Source: Paracoccaceae bacterium (lineage in GTDB: Bacteria; Pseudomonadota; Alphaproteobacteria; Rhodobacterales; Rhodobacteraceae). From it: 64,000 bases of DNA. The notes beneath the pieces were generated by a model. It was given only the letters and a program-made list of their open reading frames with translations. It made no database searches and had not been told where the DNA came from. The stretch lies in assembly GCA_020446815.1 (NCBI GenBank), contig JAGRDY010000029.1:124001-188000 (forward strand). The letters run 5' to 3'. The stretch's first letter is position 1; every line of letters begins with the position of its first letter. Shown here piece after piece: positions 8,531 through 16,766 of the stretch. Both the position numbers and the translations under genes were made by a program.

Positions 8531-9720
8531 GATGCGATCCCGATTTTCCGAAACGAATTGGCATGGGCCACGATGCGGTTGCAGGCGCGTTCCAGCGTAG
8601 CATCCTCGACGGTCAGCGCGACGCGCAGCCAGCCCGCCAGCGAGGCGCCGAACGAGGTGCCGGGCATGGTGGCGACGCCGTGGCTTTCAAGCAGATCGAG
8701 CGCATAGGCGTGGTCATCGCGGCCGGTCGCGGAAATGTCGATCAGGGCGAACATGCCGGCATCGGGCTTGTGGACCGCAAGGGCCGCGGCGTTGGAGAGC
8801 TTGCGCTCGAGCAGGTCGGCGCGCCGGGCAAAGCGGCGGGCCATGCCCCGGGCCGTGACCGAGGCGCTGGCGACCGCCCTGGCGGTCATGTCGGCGATGA
8901 AGGGCTGGTTGCCGAACAGGAACGTTTCGGAAAGCGGCAAGAGCCGCGAGGCGAATTCGGCGGGACCGACGCACCAGCCGCTGCGAAACCCCGGCGCGGC
9001 GTGGGATTTGGAGATCGACGACATGACCACCACCCGGTCGGCCAGATCGGGATCGGCCAGCGGCGAGGTGAAGGTGACGCCCTCGAAGACCAGTTCCTCA
9101 TAGACCTCATCGACCAGCAGCCAGAAGTCGTGCCGCCTTGCCAGCGCGCCGATTTCGGCAATATCGCGCGCCGTCAGCACCGCGCCGGTCGGATTGTGCG
9201 GCGTGTTGAGCAGCAGGGCGCGGGTCTGCGGGGTGATCCGCGCGGCGATATCGGCGGCGGCGATGCGAAAGCCGTTCTCGGCGCGCAGTGGCACCGGCAC
9301 CAGTCGCGCGCCGCTGGCCGCGACGACGCCTTCGTAGGTGGCATACATCGGATCGCCCACCAGAACCTCGTCGCCGGTTTCGCTCAGCCCGGCGAGCACG
9401 GTGTAAAGGGCGGTCTGGGTGCCGGGCAGGCACAGGAACTGATCGGCGCCGATGGGCCGCCCGACCCGCGCGCTGTAGCGCGCCGACAGCGCCGCGCGCA
9501 GATTGGCTTCGCCGCGCCCGTCGGAATAGGCGGTGCGCCCCGCGCGCATGGCCGCCGCCGCGGTGTCGATCAGATCGGGGGAGGTCGGGGTGTCGGGGTT
9601 GCCGATGGTCAGGTCGATGATGTCACGGCCTTGCGCCGCCAGGTCGCCGGCGCGGCTGTGCAATTCCCATTTTGCCCCGCCCAGACCGGCCAGCCGGTCG
9701 AGAATGCTCGCGTATTTCAT
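8527..9720 (-). CDS. PLP-dependent class I/II aminotransferase, AruH-like
   Basis: A 397-aa fold-type I aminotransferase. NTPHNPTGA (172-180), VDEVYEEL (203-210) and the Schiff-base lysine K238 in SSISKSHAAPGFRSGW are all present. Coupled by 4-bp overlaps to the AruI-like gene downstream and the TetR gene upstream. In Pseudomonas the AruH-AruI pair converts arginine plus pyruvate to 2-ketoarginine and then 4-guanidinobutanal; the same chemistry is the best reading here. Class I aminotransferases are hard to assign by sequence, so the amino donor is inferred from context. Confidence 0.8.
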   Translation of the reverse strand: MKYASILDRLAGLGGAKWELHSRAGDLAAQGRDIIDLTIGNPDTPTSPDLIDTAAAAMRAGRTAYSDGRGEANLRAALSARYSARVGRPIGADQFLCLPGTQTALYTVLAGLSETGDEVLVGDPMYATYEGVVAASGARLVPVPLRAENGFRIAAADIAARITPQTRALLLNTPHNPTGAVLTARDIAEIGALARRHDFWLLVDEVYEELVFEGVTFTSPLADPDLADRVVVMSSISKSHAAPGFRSGWCVGPAEFASRLLPLSETFLFGNQPFIADMTARAVASASVTARGMARRFARRADLLERKLSNAAALAVHKPDAGMFALIDISATGRDDHAYALDLLESHGVATMPGTSFGASLAGWLRVALTVEDATLERACNRIVAHANSFRKIGIAS

Positions 9721-10361
9721 GGCGCACCTTTTCTTTCGTGAAATTCCAGCCCGGTGATCGCGGCGACCGATGTCAGGCCAATTTCGGCCAGTTCGCTGTC
9801 AGCGAACGCCTCGGGCAGAGCGCCGCCTTCCAGCCACAGCCCGTCGATGACCGCATTGCAGGCAATGGCGTGGCGGCGGTTCGTGGCCGGCGTCGCGGCG
9901 CACCCGGCCTCGCGCCGGGCGGCGGCGATCAGCACCTCGAGCCGGTCGCGAAAATGGTAATATGTGCGCTCGTGGGTGTCCTGCATGGCCTGATCGCGCC
10001 GCACCATGTGGATGAACCCGGCCCAGAGCGCCATTGCCCGCGCGTCGACCACCGGCGGCGTCAGCGATGCGACGATGAAGTTTCGCAACCGGTCTTCGGC
10101 GCTTCCGGCCTGGCTTGCCTGCGCCTCGGTCGCCTCGGTCAGGGCGTGCATGTGCCGCTCGTAGGCGGCGACGATCAGGTCTTCCTTGGATGAGAAGTAA
10201 TGACGGATCATGCCTTGCGACATTCCCGCCGTTTCGGCGATGGCGCGCACCGTCGCGCCGGCCGGCCCGGTCTCGGCCATCAGCTTCAACGTCGCTTCGA
10301 TCAGCGCCTCCTTGCGCTGTTCGGGCTGTTCCCGCGAAAAGGATCGGCGCGACGACGGCAT
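9717..10361 (-). CDS. TetR-family regulator, BetI-like
   Basis: A 214-aa TetR/AcrR regulator. The N-terminal helix-turn-helix spans about residues 15-60 (KEALIEATLKLMAETGPAGA, then TAGMSQGMIRHYFSSKEDL); the remainder is a helical ligand-binding domain resembling BetI. It is the first gene of the leftward operon, overlapping the aminotransferase by 4 bp, and faces the ABC importer across an 85-bp region with a perfect inverted repeat. It probably represses both transcripts until an arginine-related ligand binds. Confidence 0.88.
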   Translation of the reverse strand: MPSSRRSFSREQPEQRKEALIEATLKLMAETGPAGATVRAIAETAGMSQGMIRHYFSSKEDLIVAAYERHMHALTEATEAQASQAGSAEDRLRNFIVASLTPPVVDARAMALWAGFIHMVRRDQAMQDTHERTYYHFRDRLEVLIAAARREAGCAATPATNRRHAIACNAVIDGLWLEGGALPEAFADSELAEIGLTSVAAITGLEFHERKGAP

Positions 10362-10382
10362 GGCAAAGAATCCGGCCCCTGA

Positions 10383-10402
10383 AATTATACGCTTGCATAA
10401 TT
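10383..10402. promoter_or_regulatory. candidate TetR operator
   Basis: AATTAT (10383-10388) and ATAATT (10397-10402) are a perfect 6-bp inverted repeat with an 8-bp spacer, in the short AT-rich gap between the TetR gene and the divergent importer genes. Its position could block both promoters. No other dyad of this quality lies in the gap. Confidence 0.55.
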
Positions 10403-10446
10403 ACGCAGTTTGAGGGTTACTACAACCAGATTATCGGAGACCCCAG

Positions 10447-11247
10447 ATGGCGACAGACGCGACGGCCCCTACCCCGGCACATGATCCTGCCGAGCGGGTC
10501 GAGGCGATCCGCGTGGAGGATCTGCACAAGTCGTTCGGCCCGCTAGAGGTGCTCAAGGGCATTTCGCTGACGGCCCACAAGGGCGAGGTCGTGGCGATCA
10601 TCGGCGGATCGGGATCGGGCAAATCGACCTGTCTGCGCTGCATCAATTTCCTTGAAACGCCGACATCGGGCAGGATCGTCATCGGCGGCGAGGAAATCGC
10701 CATGCGGGCCGACGGATCGCCGGCCAGCCGCAAGCAGATCGAAAGGATCCGCACCCGGCTGGGCATGGTGTTTCAGGCTTTCAATCTCTGGACGCACCGG
10801 ACGCTTCTGGAAAACATCATCGAAGTGCCGGTGCATGTGCTGGGCGTGCCCAGGGCCGAAGCGACCGAAAAGGCCATGGTGTTGCTCGATCGCGTCGGGC
10901 TGGCCGAAAAGGCCGACACCTATCCCTCGTTCCTGTCGGGCGGCCAGCAGCAGCGCGCCGCCATCGCGCGGGCGCTGGCGATCGACCCCAGCGTCATGCT
11001 GTTCGACGAACCGACCAGCGCGCTCGACCCGGAACTGGTGGGCGAAGTGCTGACGGTGATCCGCGATCTTGCCGCCGAAGGGCGCACCATGATTCTGGTG
11101 ACCCACGAGATGAAATTCGCGCGCGAAGTATCCAGCCATGTGATTTACCTTTATGAAGGCAAGATCGAGGAACAGGGCCCGCCGGAGCAGATATTCGGCG
11201 CGCCCGCATCCGAACGATTGCAACAGTTTCTGAAATCCGTCCATTAA
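10447..11247 (+). CDS. amino-acid ABC transporter ATP-binding protein
   Basis: A 266-aa ATPase of the polar amino-acid (HisP/AotP/GlnQ) class. Walker A GGSGSGKST (53-61), Q-loop in MVFQAFNLW, signature LSGGQQQRAAIARAL, Walker B VMLFDEPTSALDPEL and the switch histidine in LVTHEMKFA are intact. The first about 20 residues are an extra polar tail. First gene of an importer operon with a binding protein and two permeases. GGAG precedes the ATG. Confidence 0.93.
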   Translation: MATDATAPTPAHDPAERVEAIRVEDLHKSFGPLEVLKGISLTAHKGEVVAIIGGSGSGKSTCLRCINFLETPTSGRIVIGGEEIAMRADGSPASRKQIERIRTRLGMVFQAFNLWTHRTLLENIIEVPVHVLGVPRAEATEKAMVLLDRVGLAEKADTYPSFLSGGQQQRAAIARALAIDPSVMLFDEPTSALDPELVGEVLTVIRDLAAEGRTMILVTHEMKFAREVSSHVIYLYEGKIEEQGPPEQIFGAPASERLQQFLKSVH

Positions 11248-11275
11248 GGGCGGAAAAACCAACCGGGAGAAGACC

Positions 11276-12049
11276 ATGAACTTCAAGACCACCATCGCCG
11301 CGGCCATCGCCGCACTGACCGTGACCGCCGGGATCGCCATGGCGGAACCCGTCAAGGTCGGCGTCGCCGCCGAACCTTATCCGCCGTTTTCCTCGCTGGA
11401 TGCCTCGGGCAAATGGGTCGGTTGGGAAATCGACATCATGAACGCGATCTGCGCCGCCGAAAGCATGGACTGCGTGCTGACGCCGGTCGCCTGGGACGGC
11501 ATCATCCCATCGCTGACCGGCAAGCAGATCGACGCCATCATGTCGTCGATGTCGATCACCGAAGAGCGGTCGAAAACCATCGATTTCAGCGACAAGTACT
11601 ATAACACGCCGGCCGATATCGTCGCCGCCAAATCGTCGGACATCACGCCGTCGCCGGAAGGCCTGAAAGGCAAGATCATCGGGGTTCAGGCCTCGACGAT
11701 CCATCAGGCCTATGCACAGAAGTATTTCACCGATGCCGCGGAAATCCGCGTGTACCAGACGCAGGACGAGATCAACCAGGATCTGGCCGCGGGGCGCATC
11801 GACGCCACCCTGGCCGACAGCATCGCCCTGAGCGACTTCGTGGCATCCGATGCCGGGGCCTGCTGTGAGGACAAGGGCCCGGTCATGGACGATCCGACGA
11901 TTCTGGGCATGGGCGTCGGTGTCGGCGTGCGCAAGGGCGACGATGCGCTGCGCGAAAAGTTCAACGCAGGAATCAAGGCGATTCGCGAAAACGGTGAATA
12001 CGACGCGATCACCAAGAAATACTTCAAATCCGACATCTACGGCAGCTAA
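11276..12049 (+). CDS. periplasmic basic amino-acid-binding protein
   Basis: A 257-aa solute-binding protein of the lysine/arginine/ornithine class (family 3). A signal peptide ends near residue 22 (...GIAMA|EPVKVG). The mature part begins VGVAAEPYPPFSSLDASGKW and has GWEIDIMNAICAAE, SITEERSKTIDFSDKYY and VQASTIHQAYAQKY, all typical. Expected to deliver arginine-like ligands to the two permeases. Gene order and the neighbouring dimethylargininase suggest arginine, methylarginine or related guanidino compounds. Confidence 0.92.
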   Translation: MNFKTTIAAAIAALTVTAGIAMAEPVKVGVAAEPYPPFSSLDASGKWVGWEIDIMNAICAAESMDCVLTPVAWDGIIPSLTGKQIDAIMSSMSITEERSKTIDFSDKYYNTPADIVAAKSSDITPSPEGLKGKIIGVQASTIHQAYAQKYFTDAAEIRVYQTQDEINQDLAAGRIDATLADSIALSDFVASDAGACCEDKGPVMDDPTILGMGVGVGVRKGDDALREKFNAGIKAIRENGEYDAITKKYFKSDIYGS

Positions 12050-12058
12050 GCCAGTCTT

Positions 12059-12784
12059 TTGGAACAGGCACTGGACCTTCTCGCCCTTTCCCCCCCCGGC
12101 TGGGGGGGGAACCTGTTGCGGGGGCTCAACCATTCGCTTCAGATCGCCTTCGGGGCCTTCGGCTTCGGCCTGCTGATCGGGCTTCTGGGGGCCTATGGGA
12201 AGCTTTATGGCGGCCCGGTCACCCGTGATCTTCTGGCCGTCTACACGACGGTCGTGCGGGCCGTGCCGGAACTCGTGCTCATCCTCATCCTCTATTATGT
12301 CGGCTCCGACCTGATCAATCAGGCGTCCGAGGCGCTGGGCGGCGGCCGGGTCGAGATCAGCGGCGTCGCCGCGGGCATCTGGGTACTGGGCGTGGTGCAG
12401 GGGGCCTATGCCACCGAAATCCTGCGCGGCGCGATCAAGGCCGTGCCATCCGGGCAGATCGAGGCCGCCCGTGCCTATGGCATGTCGCCGGTGCTGATGA
12501 TGCGGCGCGTGACGATCCCGGCGATGATGTCCTTCGCGATTCCGGGCCTGGCCAATCTGTGGCTGATCGCCACCAAGGATACCGCCCTTCTGGCGGTCGT
12601 GGGCTTCAACGAACTGACCCAGGAAACCCGCCAGGCGGCCAGTTCCACCCGCGCCTATTTCACCTTTTTCCTGGCCGCGGGGGTGCTTTATCTGATGGTC
12701 AGCCTGGCGTCGGGGCGTATCTTCGGACGGATCGAGAAATGGGCGCGCAAAGGCCAGCCCTCGCTCAGAAAGGCCGGCGCATGA
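12059..12784 (+). CDS. amino-acid ABC transporter permease (HisQ-like)
   Basis: A 241-aa inner-membrane permease with about five transmembrane segments and the coupling (EAA) motif in GQIEAARAYGMSPVLMMRRV. It starts from TTG at 12059, only 9 bp after the binding-protein stop; no ATG is available before the first membrane segment. The last bases overlap the second permease as ATGA. Forms a heterodimer with the downstream protein. Confidence 0.9.
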   Translation: MEQALDLLALSPPGWGGNLLRGLNHSLQIAFGAFGFGLLIGLLGAYGKLYGGPVTRDLLAVYTTVVRAVPELVLILILYYVGSDLINQASEALGGGRVEISGVAAGIWVLGVVQGAYATEILRGAIKAVPSGQIEAARAYGMSPVLMMRRVTIPAMMSFAIPGLANLWLIATKDTALLAVVGFNELTQETRQAASSTRAYFTFFLAAGVLYLMVSLASGRIFGRIEKWARKGQPSLRKAGA

Positions 12785-13560
12785 GCGGCCTGCGCGATTG
12801 GCTCAAGCCGCACCGGATCGTGATGATCGCGCTGTTCGTCGCATTGGTGGTGTGGTGCGCCTTCACCCTGCGCTGGGACTGGATCCCGAAATACACACCG
12901 CTGGCGCTGCAAGGCATCTGGCGCACCCTGTGGATACTGGCCGTGACCTCGGTGCTCGGATTCGTGCTGGCCATCCCTCTCGGCCTTGCCCAGGCGATCG
13001 GCCCCTGGTATCTGGCCTACCCGGCCCGAGTGTTCTGCACGGTGATCCGGGGCACCCCTCTGCTGTTGCAGCTGTGGCTGCTCTATTACGGGCTCGGCTC
13101 GCTTTTCCCGCAATACCCGTGGATCCGCGAAAGCGACCTCTGGCCCTATCTGCGCCAGGCCTGGCCCTATGCGGTGCTCGGCCTGACCCTCTCCTATGCC
13201 GGCTATGAGGGCGAGGTCATGCGCGGCGCCTTCGCCGGGGTGGGCAAGGGCCAGCTCGAGGCCGCCAATGCCTTCGGCATGCCGCGCTTCACCGTGTTTC
13301 GCCGCATCTGGCTGCCACAGGCGATCCAGAGCGCGCTGCCAACGCTCGGCGGCGAAACGATCCTGCAGCTGAAGGCCACACCGCTGGTCGCCACCATCGC
13401 CATCGTCGATATCTATGCCGTCGCCGCGCGGGTGCGCCAGGATACCTTCATCGTCTACGAACCGCTGATCCTGCTGGCGGCGGTCTATCTGGCGATCGCC
13501 GGCATCCTCGCCTTCGCGTTCAAGAAACTCGAGGAACGCGTACCCGTCAAGACCGGCTGA
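12781..13560 (+). CDS. amino-acid ABC transporter permease (HisM-like)
   Basis: A 259-aa permease with an N-terminal segment VMIALFVALVVWCAF, a periplasmic loop, and four or more further membrane helices; the coupling motif is GQLEAANAFGMPRFTVFRRI. The start ATG at 12781 overlaps the previous stop (ATGA), indicating translational coupling. Completes the importer. Confidence 0.92.
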   Translation: MSGLRDWLKPHRIVMIALFVALVVWCAFTLRWDWIPKYTPLALQGIWRTLWILAVTSVLGFVLAIPLGLAQAIGPWYLAYPARVFCTVIRGTPLLLQLWLLYYGLGSLFPQYPWIRESDLWPYLRQAWPYAVLGLTLSYAGYEGEVMRGAFAGVGKGQLEAANAFGMPRFTVFRRIWLPQAIQSALPTLGGETILQLKATPLVATIAIVDIYAVAARVRQDTFIVYEPLILLAAVYLAIAGILAFAFKKLEERVPVKTG

Positions 13561-13578
13561 CGCCGCCGCCCAGGCGGC

Positions 13579-13599
13579 CGTGGCCGACTGGCGGCCACG
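13579..13599. terminator. hairpin after the importer operon
   Basis: CGTGGCCG / CGGCCACG form a perfect 8-bp stem with a 5-base loop, 19 bases after the permease stop. No T-run follows, so termination may need Rho or further signals. Confidence 0.4.
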
Positions 13600-13663
13600 C
13601 CGATGCGCCATCGGCGAACCGTGCCCCTGCGCCAAGATCCGCGGGTCTCGTCTCGCGGCGGCG

Positions 13664-13697
13664 GCTTCTTCTTTGCCCAAATACTCCCGCCGGAGGC
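13664..13697. repeat. possible dispersed Rhodobacterales intergenic element
   Basis: The stretch GGCTTCTTCTTTGCCCAAAT followed by ACTCCCGCCGGAG lies between the convergent importer and pncB genes. From memory, TTTGCCCAAATACTCC-type strings recur downstream of genes in Rhodobacteraceae. Only one copy is in this window, so the repeat status cannot be checked here. Confidence 0.3.
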
Positions 13698-13766
13698 ACT
13701 CCGCATCGCCCGCGGCCGGGCAGCGCGATGCCGTAAGCCCTTTTGCGAAAATCCGGCCCGGCGCCG

Positions 13767-15059
13767 CTATACGACCACCTCGATCTCGGCCTGCCGGCCC
13801 ACGCCAAACACCCGCTTGTAACGGGCGATCTCGTCTGCCGGCCCCATCGCCTTGAGCGGGTTGTCCGACAGCTTGACGGTCGCCCGCCCCTGCGCCGACA
13901 CCGCCTTGCAGACCAGCGAAAAGGGTGCCAGCGCCTCGTCGCGCACCAGGCCGCGAAAATCATTGGTCAGCAGCGTGCCCCAGCCGAAGGAAACACGCAC
14001 CCGGCCGACAAAACGCCGATGCAGATCCTCGATCTTGTCGACGTCGAGCCCGTCGGAAAAGATCACCAGCTTTTGCCGCGGGTCCTCGCCGCGCGACCGC
14101 CACCAGGCGATGGCGGTTTCCGCCCATTTGACCGGATCGCCGCTGTCGATGCGGATCCCGGTCCAGCCCGCCAGCCAGTCCGGCGCGTTGCGCAAGAATC
14201 CTTCGGTGCCGTAGGTATCGGGCAGGATGATCCTGAGATTGCCGTCATGTTCCTCATGCCAGTCGGCCAGCACCCGGTAGGGGGCCTGGCGCAATTCGTC
14301 GTCGCTGTCTGCCAGCGCGGCGAGGACCATCGGCAATTCATGGGCATTGGTGCCGATCGCCTCGATTTCGCGCCGCATGGCGATGCGGCAGTTCGAGGTG
14401 CCGACAAAGGCGTCGCCCAGCCCTTCGGCCATGGCCTGCACGCACCAGTCCTGCCAGAGATAGCTGTGCCGCCGCCGGGTGCCGAAATCGGCGATGCGCA
14501 GCCCCTCGACCTTGCGCAGACGTTCGATCTTTTCCCAGAGCCGCGCCATGGCGCGGGCGTAAAGCACCTCCAGTTCGAACTTGCCCATGGTGGCCAGCAC
14601 CGCGCGGCTGCGCAGTTCCATCAGCACCGCCAGCGCCGGGATTTCCCACAACATCACCTCGGGCCATTTGCCTTCGAATGTCAGCTCGTACTGATCGCCC
14701 TTGCGTTCCAGATGATAGGGCGGCAGGCGCATCGTCTCGAACCATTCCATGAAGGCGGGCGAAAACATCTGCCGCTTGCCATAGAACGTGTTGCCGCGCA
14801 GCCAGGTGCTTTCGCCGCGCGACAGCGACAGTGACTGCACATGGTCGAGCTGTTCGCGCAACTCTCCCTCATCGACCAGATCGGCCAGCGGGATATGGGT
14901 CGATCGGTTGATGAGGCTGAAGGTGACAGTCGTATCGGGCCGGTTGCGCAGCACCGACTGGCACATCAGCAATTTGTAAAAATCGGTATCGGTGAGCGAC
15001 CGGACGATCGGGTCGATCTTCCAGTTGTGATTGTAGACGCGGGTGGCGATATCGACCAT
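13767..15059 (-). CDS. pncB: nicotinate phosphoribosyltransferase
   Basis: A 430-aa enzyme that makes nicotinate mononucleotide from nicotinate and PRPP in the Preiss-Handler NAD salvage pathway. The N-terminal [20 protein letters not shown], the [13 protein letters not shown] helix, [29 protein letters not shown] and [13 protein letters not shown] are signature blocks; the histidine in RRHSY corresponds to the autophosphorylated residue region. It begins immediately after the pncA stop with no gap, so the two are co-transcribed and convert nicotinamide to the mononucleotide. Confidence 0.95.
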   Translation of the reverse strand: MVDIATRVYNHNWKIDPIVRSLTDTDFYKLLMCQSVLRNRPDTTVTFSLINRSTHIPLADLVDEGELREQLDHVQSLSLSRGESTWLRGNTFYGKRQMFSPAFMEWFETMRLPPYHLERKGDQYELTFEGKWPEVMLWEIPALAVLMELRSRAVLATMGKFELEVLYARAMARLWEKIERLRKVEGLRIADFGTRRRHSYLWQDWCVQAMAEGLGDAFVGTSNCRIAMRREIEAIGTNAHELPMVLAALADSDDELRQAPYRVLADWHEEHDGNLRIILPDTYGTEGFLRNAPDWLAGWTGIRIDSGDPVKWAETAIAWWRSRGEDPRQKLVIFSDGLDVDKIEDLHRRFVGRVRVSFGWGTLLTNDFRGLVRDEALAPFSLVCKAVSAQGRATVKLSDNPLKAMGPADEIARYKRVFGVGRQAEIEVVV

Positions 15060-15668
15060 TCACTGCTCCACAGTCACGGCGGCTGCGCGCATCTTTTCGC
15101 GCGCTGCGGCGAGCGATCCGTCAAGGTCGATGGCGCGGCAAAGATCCTCGCGCACCGTCACGGCAAAACCAAGCGCCGCGGCGTCGATCGCCGAATAGGC
15201 CACGCAGAAATCGGTGGCGAGCCCGACCAGTGTCAGATGGGTGACGCCACGCGTGCGCAGATAGCCTTCAAGGCCGGTCGGGGTTTCGTGATCGTTCTCG
15301 AAAAACGCCGAATAGCTGTCGATCCCGGCGCGAAACCCCTTGCGGATCACCAGATCGGCGGCGTCGGTGGCCAGATCGCGGTGAAAGGCGGCCCCGGTAC
15401 TGCCCTGTACGCAATGGGCGGGCCAAAGCACCTGCGGCCCGTAGGGCATGTCGATCATACCGAAACATGCCGCGCCGGCATGGTTGACGGCGAATGAGGA
15501 ATGATCGGCCGGGTGCCAGTCCTGTGTCAACACCCGCACGGGGAATTCGCCGATCAGCGCGTTGATGCCGGCAATGATCGCGTCGCCATCGGTGACGGCC
15601 AGGGCGCCGCCGGGGCAGAAATCATTCTGCACGTCAATGACGATCAGGGCATGGGTCGCGGGGCGCAT
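15060..15668 (-). CDS. pncA: nicotinamidase / isochorismatase-family hydrolase
   Basis: A 202-aa nicotinamidase: nicotinamide to nicotinate and ammonia. The catalytic aspartate is D12 in IVIDVQNDFCPGG, the metal-binding region is QDWHPADHSSFAV, and the nucleophilic cysteine is in LVGLATDFCVAYSAIDA. The start has a near-consensus AAGGAGG Shine-Dalgarno. Directly followed by pncB, which uses its product. Confidence 0.95.
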   Translation of the reverse strand: MRPATHALIVIDVQNDFCPGGALAVTDGDAIIAGINALIGEFPVRVLTQDWHPADHSSFAVNHAGAACFGMIDMPYGPQVLWPAHCVQGSTGAAFHRDLATDAADLVIRKGFRAGIDSYSAFFENDHETPTGLEGYLRTRGVTHLTLVGLATDFCVAYSAIDAAALGFAVTVREDLCRAIDLDGSLAAAREKMRAAAVTVEQ

Positions 15669-15845
15669 CGTGTCCTCCTTCGGCTTTGCCTATGGGTAAG
15701 GAGCGTATCGGCAAGGGTCAATGACCTGCGCCAAGGATTGTTGTCTCCGGCGGTGCGCCCCGAACGCCGCACGGGGCTCGCGCACCCGCAACGGGCGCCC
15801 CCCCCGAGCGCTTGCCAGAATGTGCCGGGCAGGGTATCCGGGGGC

Positions 15846-16748
15846 ATGTACGTTGTTGCCGCGCTTTATAAGTTCACCCCATTCGCCGCCCCGGAGAATC
15901 TGCGCGGCACGCTGCTGGCGGTTTGTGGCGAAGCAGAGGTGAGAGGCACGCTGTTGCTGGCGCGCGAGGGCATCAACGGAACGATTGCCGGCAGCCGCGA
16001 AGGCATCGACGCGGTGCTGGCGCATATCCACACCCTGCCCGGCTGCGCGGATATGGACTGGAAGGAAAGCCCTTCCCGCGAGATGCCGTTCCACCGCATG
16101 AAGGTGCGCGTGAAGCGAGAGATCGTCACCATGGGCCGGCCCGATGTCGATCCGGCCAGGGGGACGGGGCATTATGTCGCGCCTGCCGACTGGAACGATC
16201 TGATCGGCGCGCCTGATGTTGTGGTGATCGACACCCGCAACAGCTATGAAACCGCCATCGGAACGTTCGAGGGGGCGATCGACCCCGGCACCGCCAGTTT
16301 CCGGGATTTCCCCCGCTGGTGGCGGCAATACGCCACCTGGTTCGGCCACAGGCGGGTGGCGATGTTCTGCACCGGCGGAATCCGTTGCGAGAAATCCACC
16401 AGCTACCTGCGCCAGCAGGGGGTGAAAGATGTGTATCACCTGAAGGGCGGTATCCTCAGATACCTGGAGGAAATTCCGGCATCCGACAGCAAATGGCGCG
16501 GCAAGTGCTTCGTCTTCGACCGGCGGGTCAGTGTCGGGCACGGGCTGGTCGAAGGCGAACACCGCCTCTGCCATGCCTGCCGGCACCCGCTGGCCCCCGG
16601 CGATCTGCTGTTGCCCGCATATGAGGAAGGCGTGTGCTGTCATCACTGCGCGGGCGTCCATTCCGACGATCAGCGCCAGCGGTTCCGCAACCGGCAGCGC
16701 CAGATCGAGCGGGCGGCGCAACTGGGCCTGCGGCATCTGGGGCAATAG
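15846..16748 (+). CDS. trhO: tRNA U34 5-hydroxylating rhodanese-family protein
   Basis: A 300-aa rhodanese-fold protein of the TrhO (YceA) type, which hydroxylates uridine 34 of certain tRNAs using O2. The N-terminal acylphosphatase-like part includes LLLAREGINGTIAGSREGID (37-56); the rhodanese domain has VIDTRNSYETAIGTFEGAID and the active loop FCTGGIRCEKS with C175. A cysteine-rich C-terminal segment (CHACRHPLAPGD, CCHHCAG) looks like a zinc-binding finger, as in other family members. Start ATG at 15846; a longer open frame upstream overlaps pncA and is not used. Confidence 0.92.
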   Translation: MYVVAALYKFTPFAAPENLRGTLLAVCGEAEVRGTLLLAREGINGTIAGSREGIDAVLAHIHTLPGCADMDWKESPSREMPFHRMKVRVKREIVTMGRPDVDPARGTGHYVAPADWNDLIGAPDVVVIDTRNSYETAIGTFEGAIDPGTASFRDFPRWWRQYATWFGHRRVAMFCTGGIRCEKSTSYLRQQGVKDVYHLKGGILRYLEEIPASDSKWRGKCFVFDRRVSVGHGLVEGEHRLCHACRHPLAPGDLLLPAYEEGVCCHHCAGVHSDDQRQRFRNRQRQIERAAQLGLRHLGQ

Positions 16749-16766
16749 CCGGCGTCCGGGCGCGGC

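Noticed and set aside
6134-8707. 857-residue plus-strand open frame
   Set aside because: It is antisense to the dimethylargininase and AruI-like genes, has low-complexity Gly/Ala/Arg/His composition and no domain; such long antisense frames are expected in GC-rich coding DNA.
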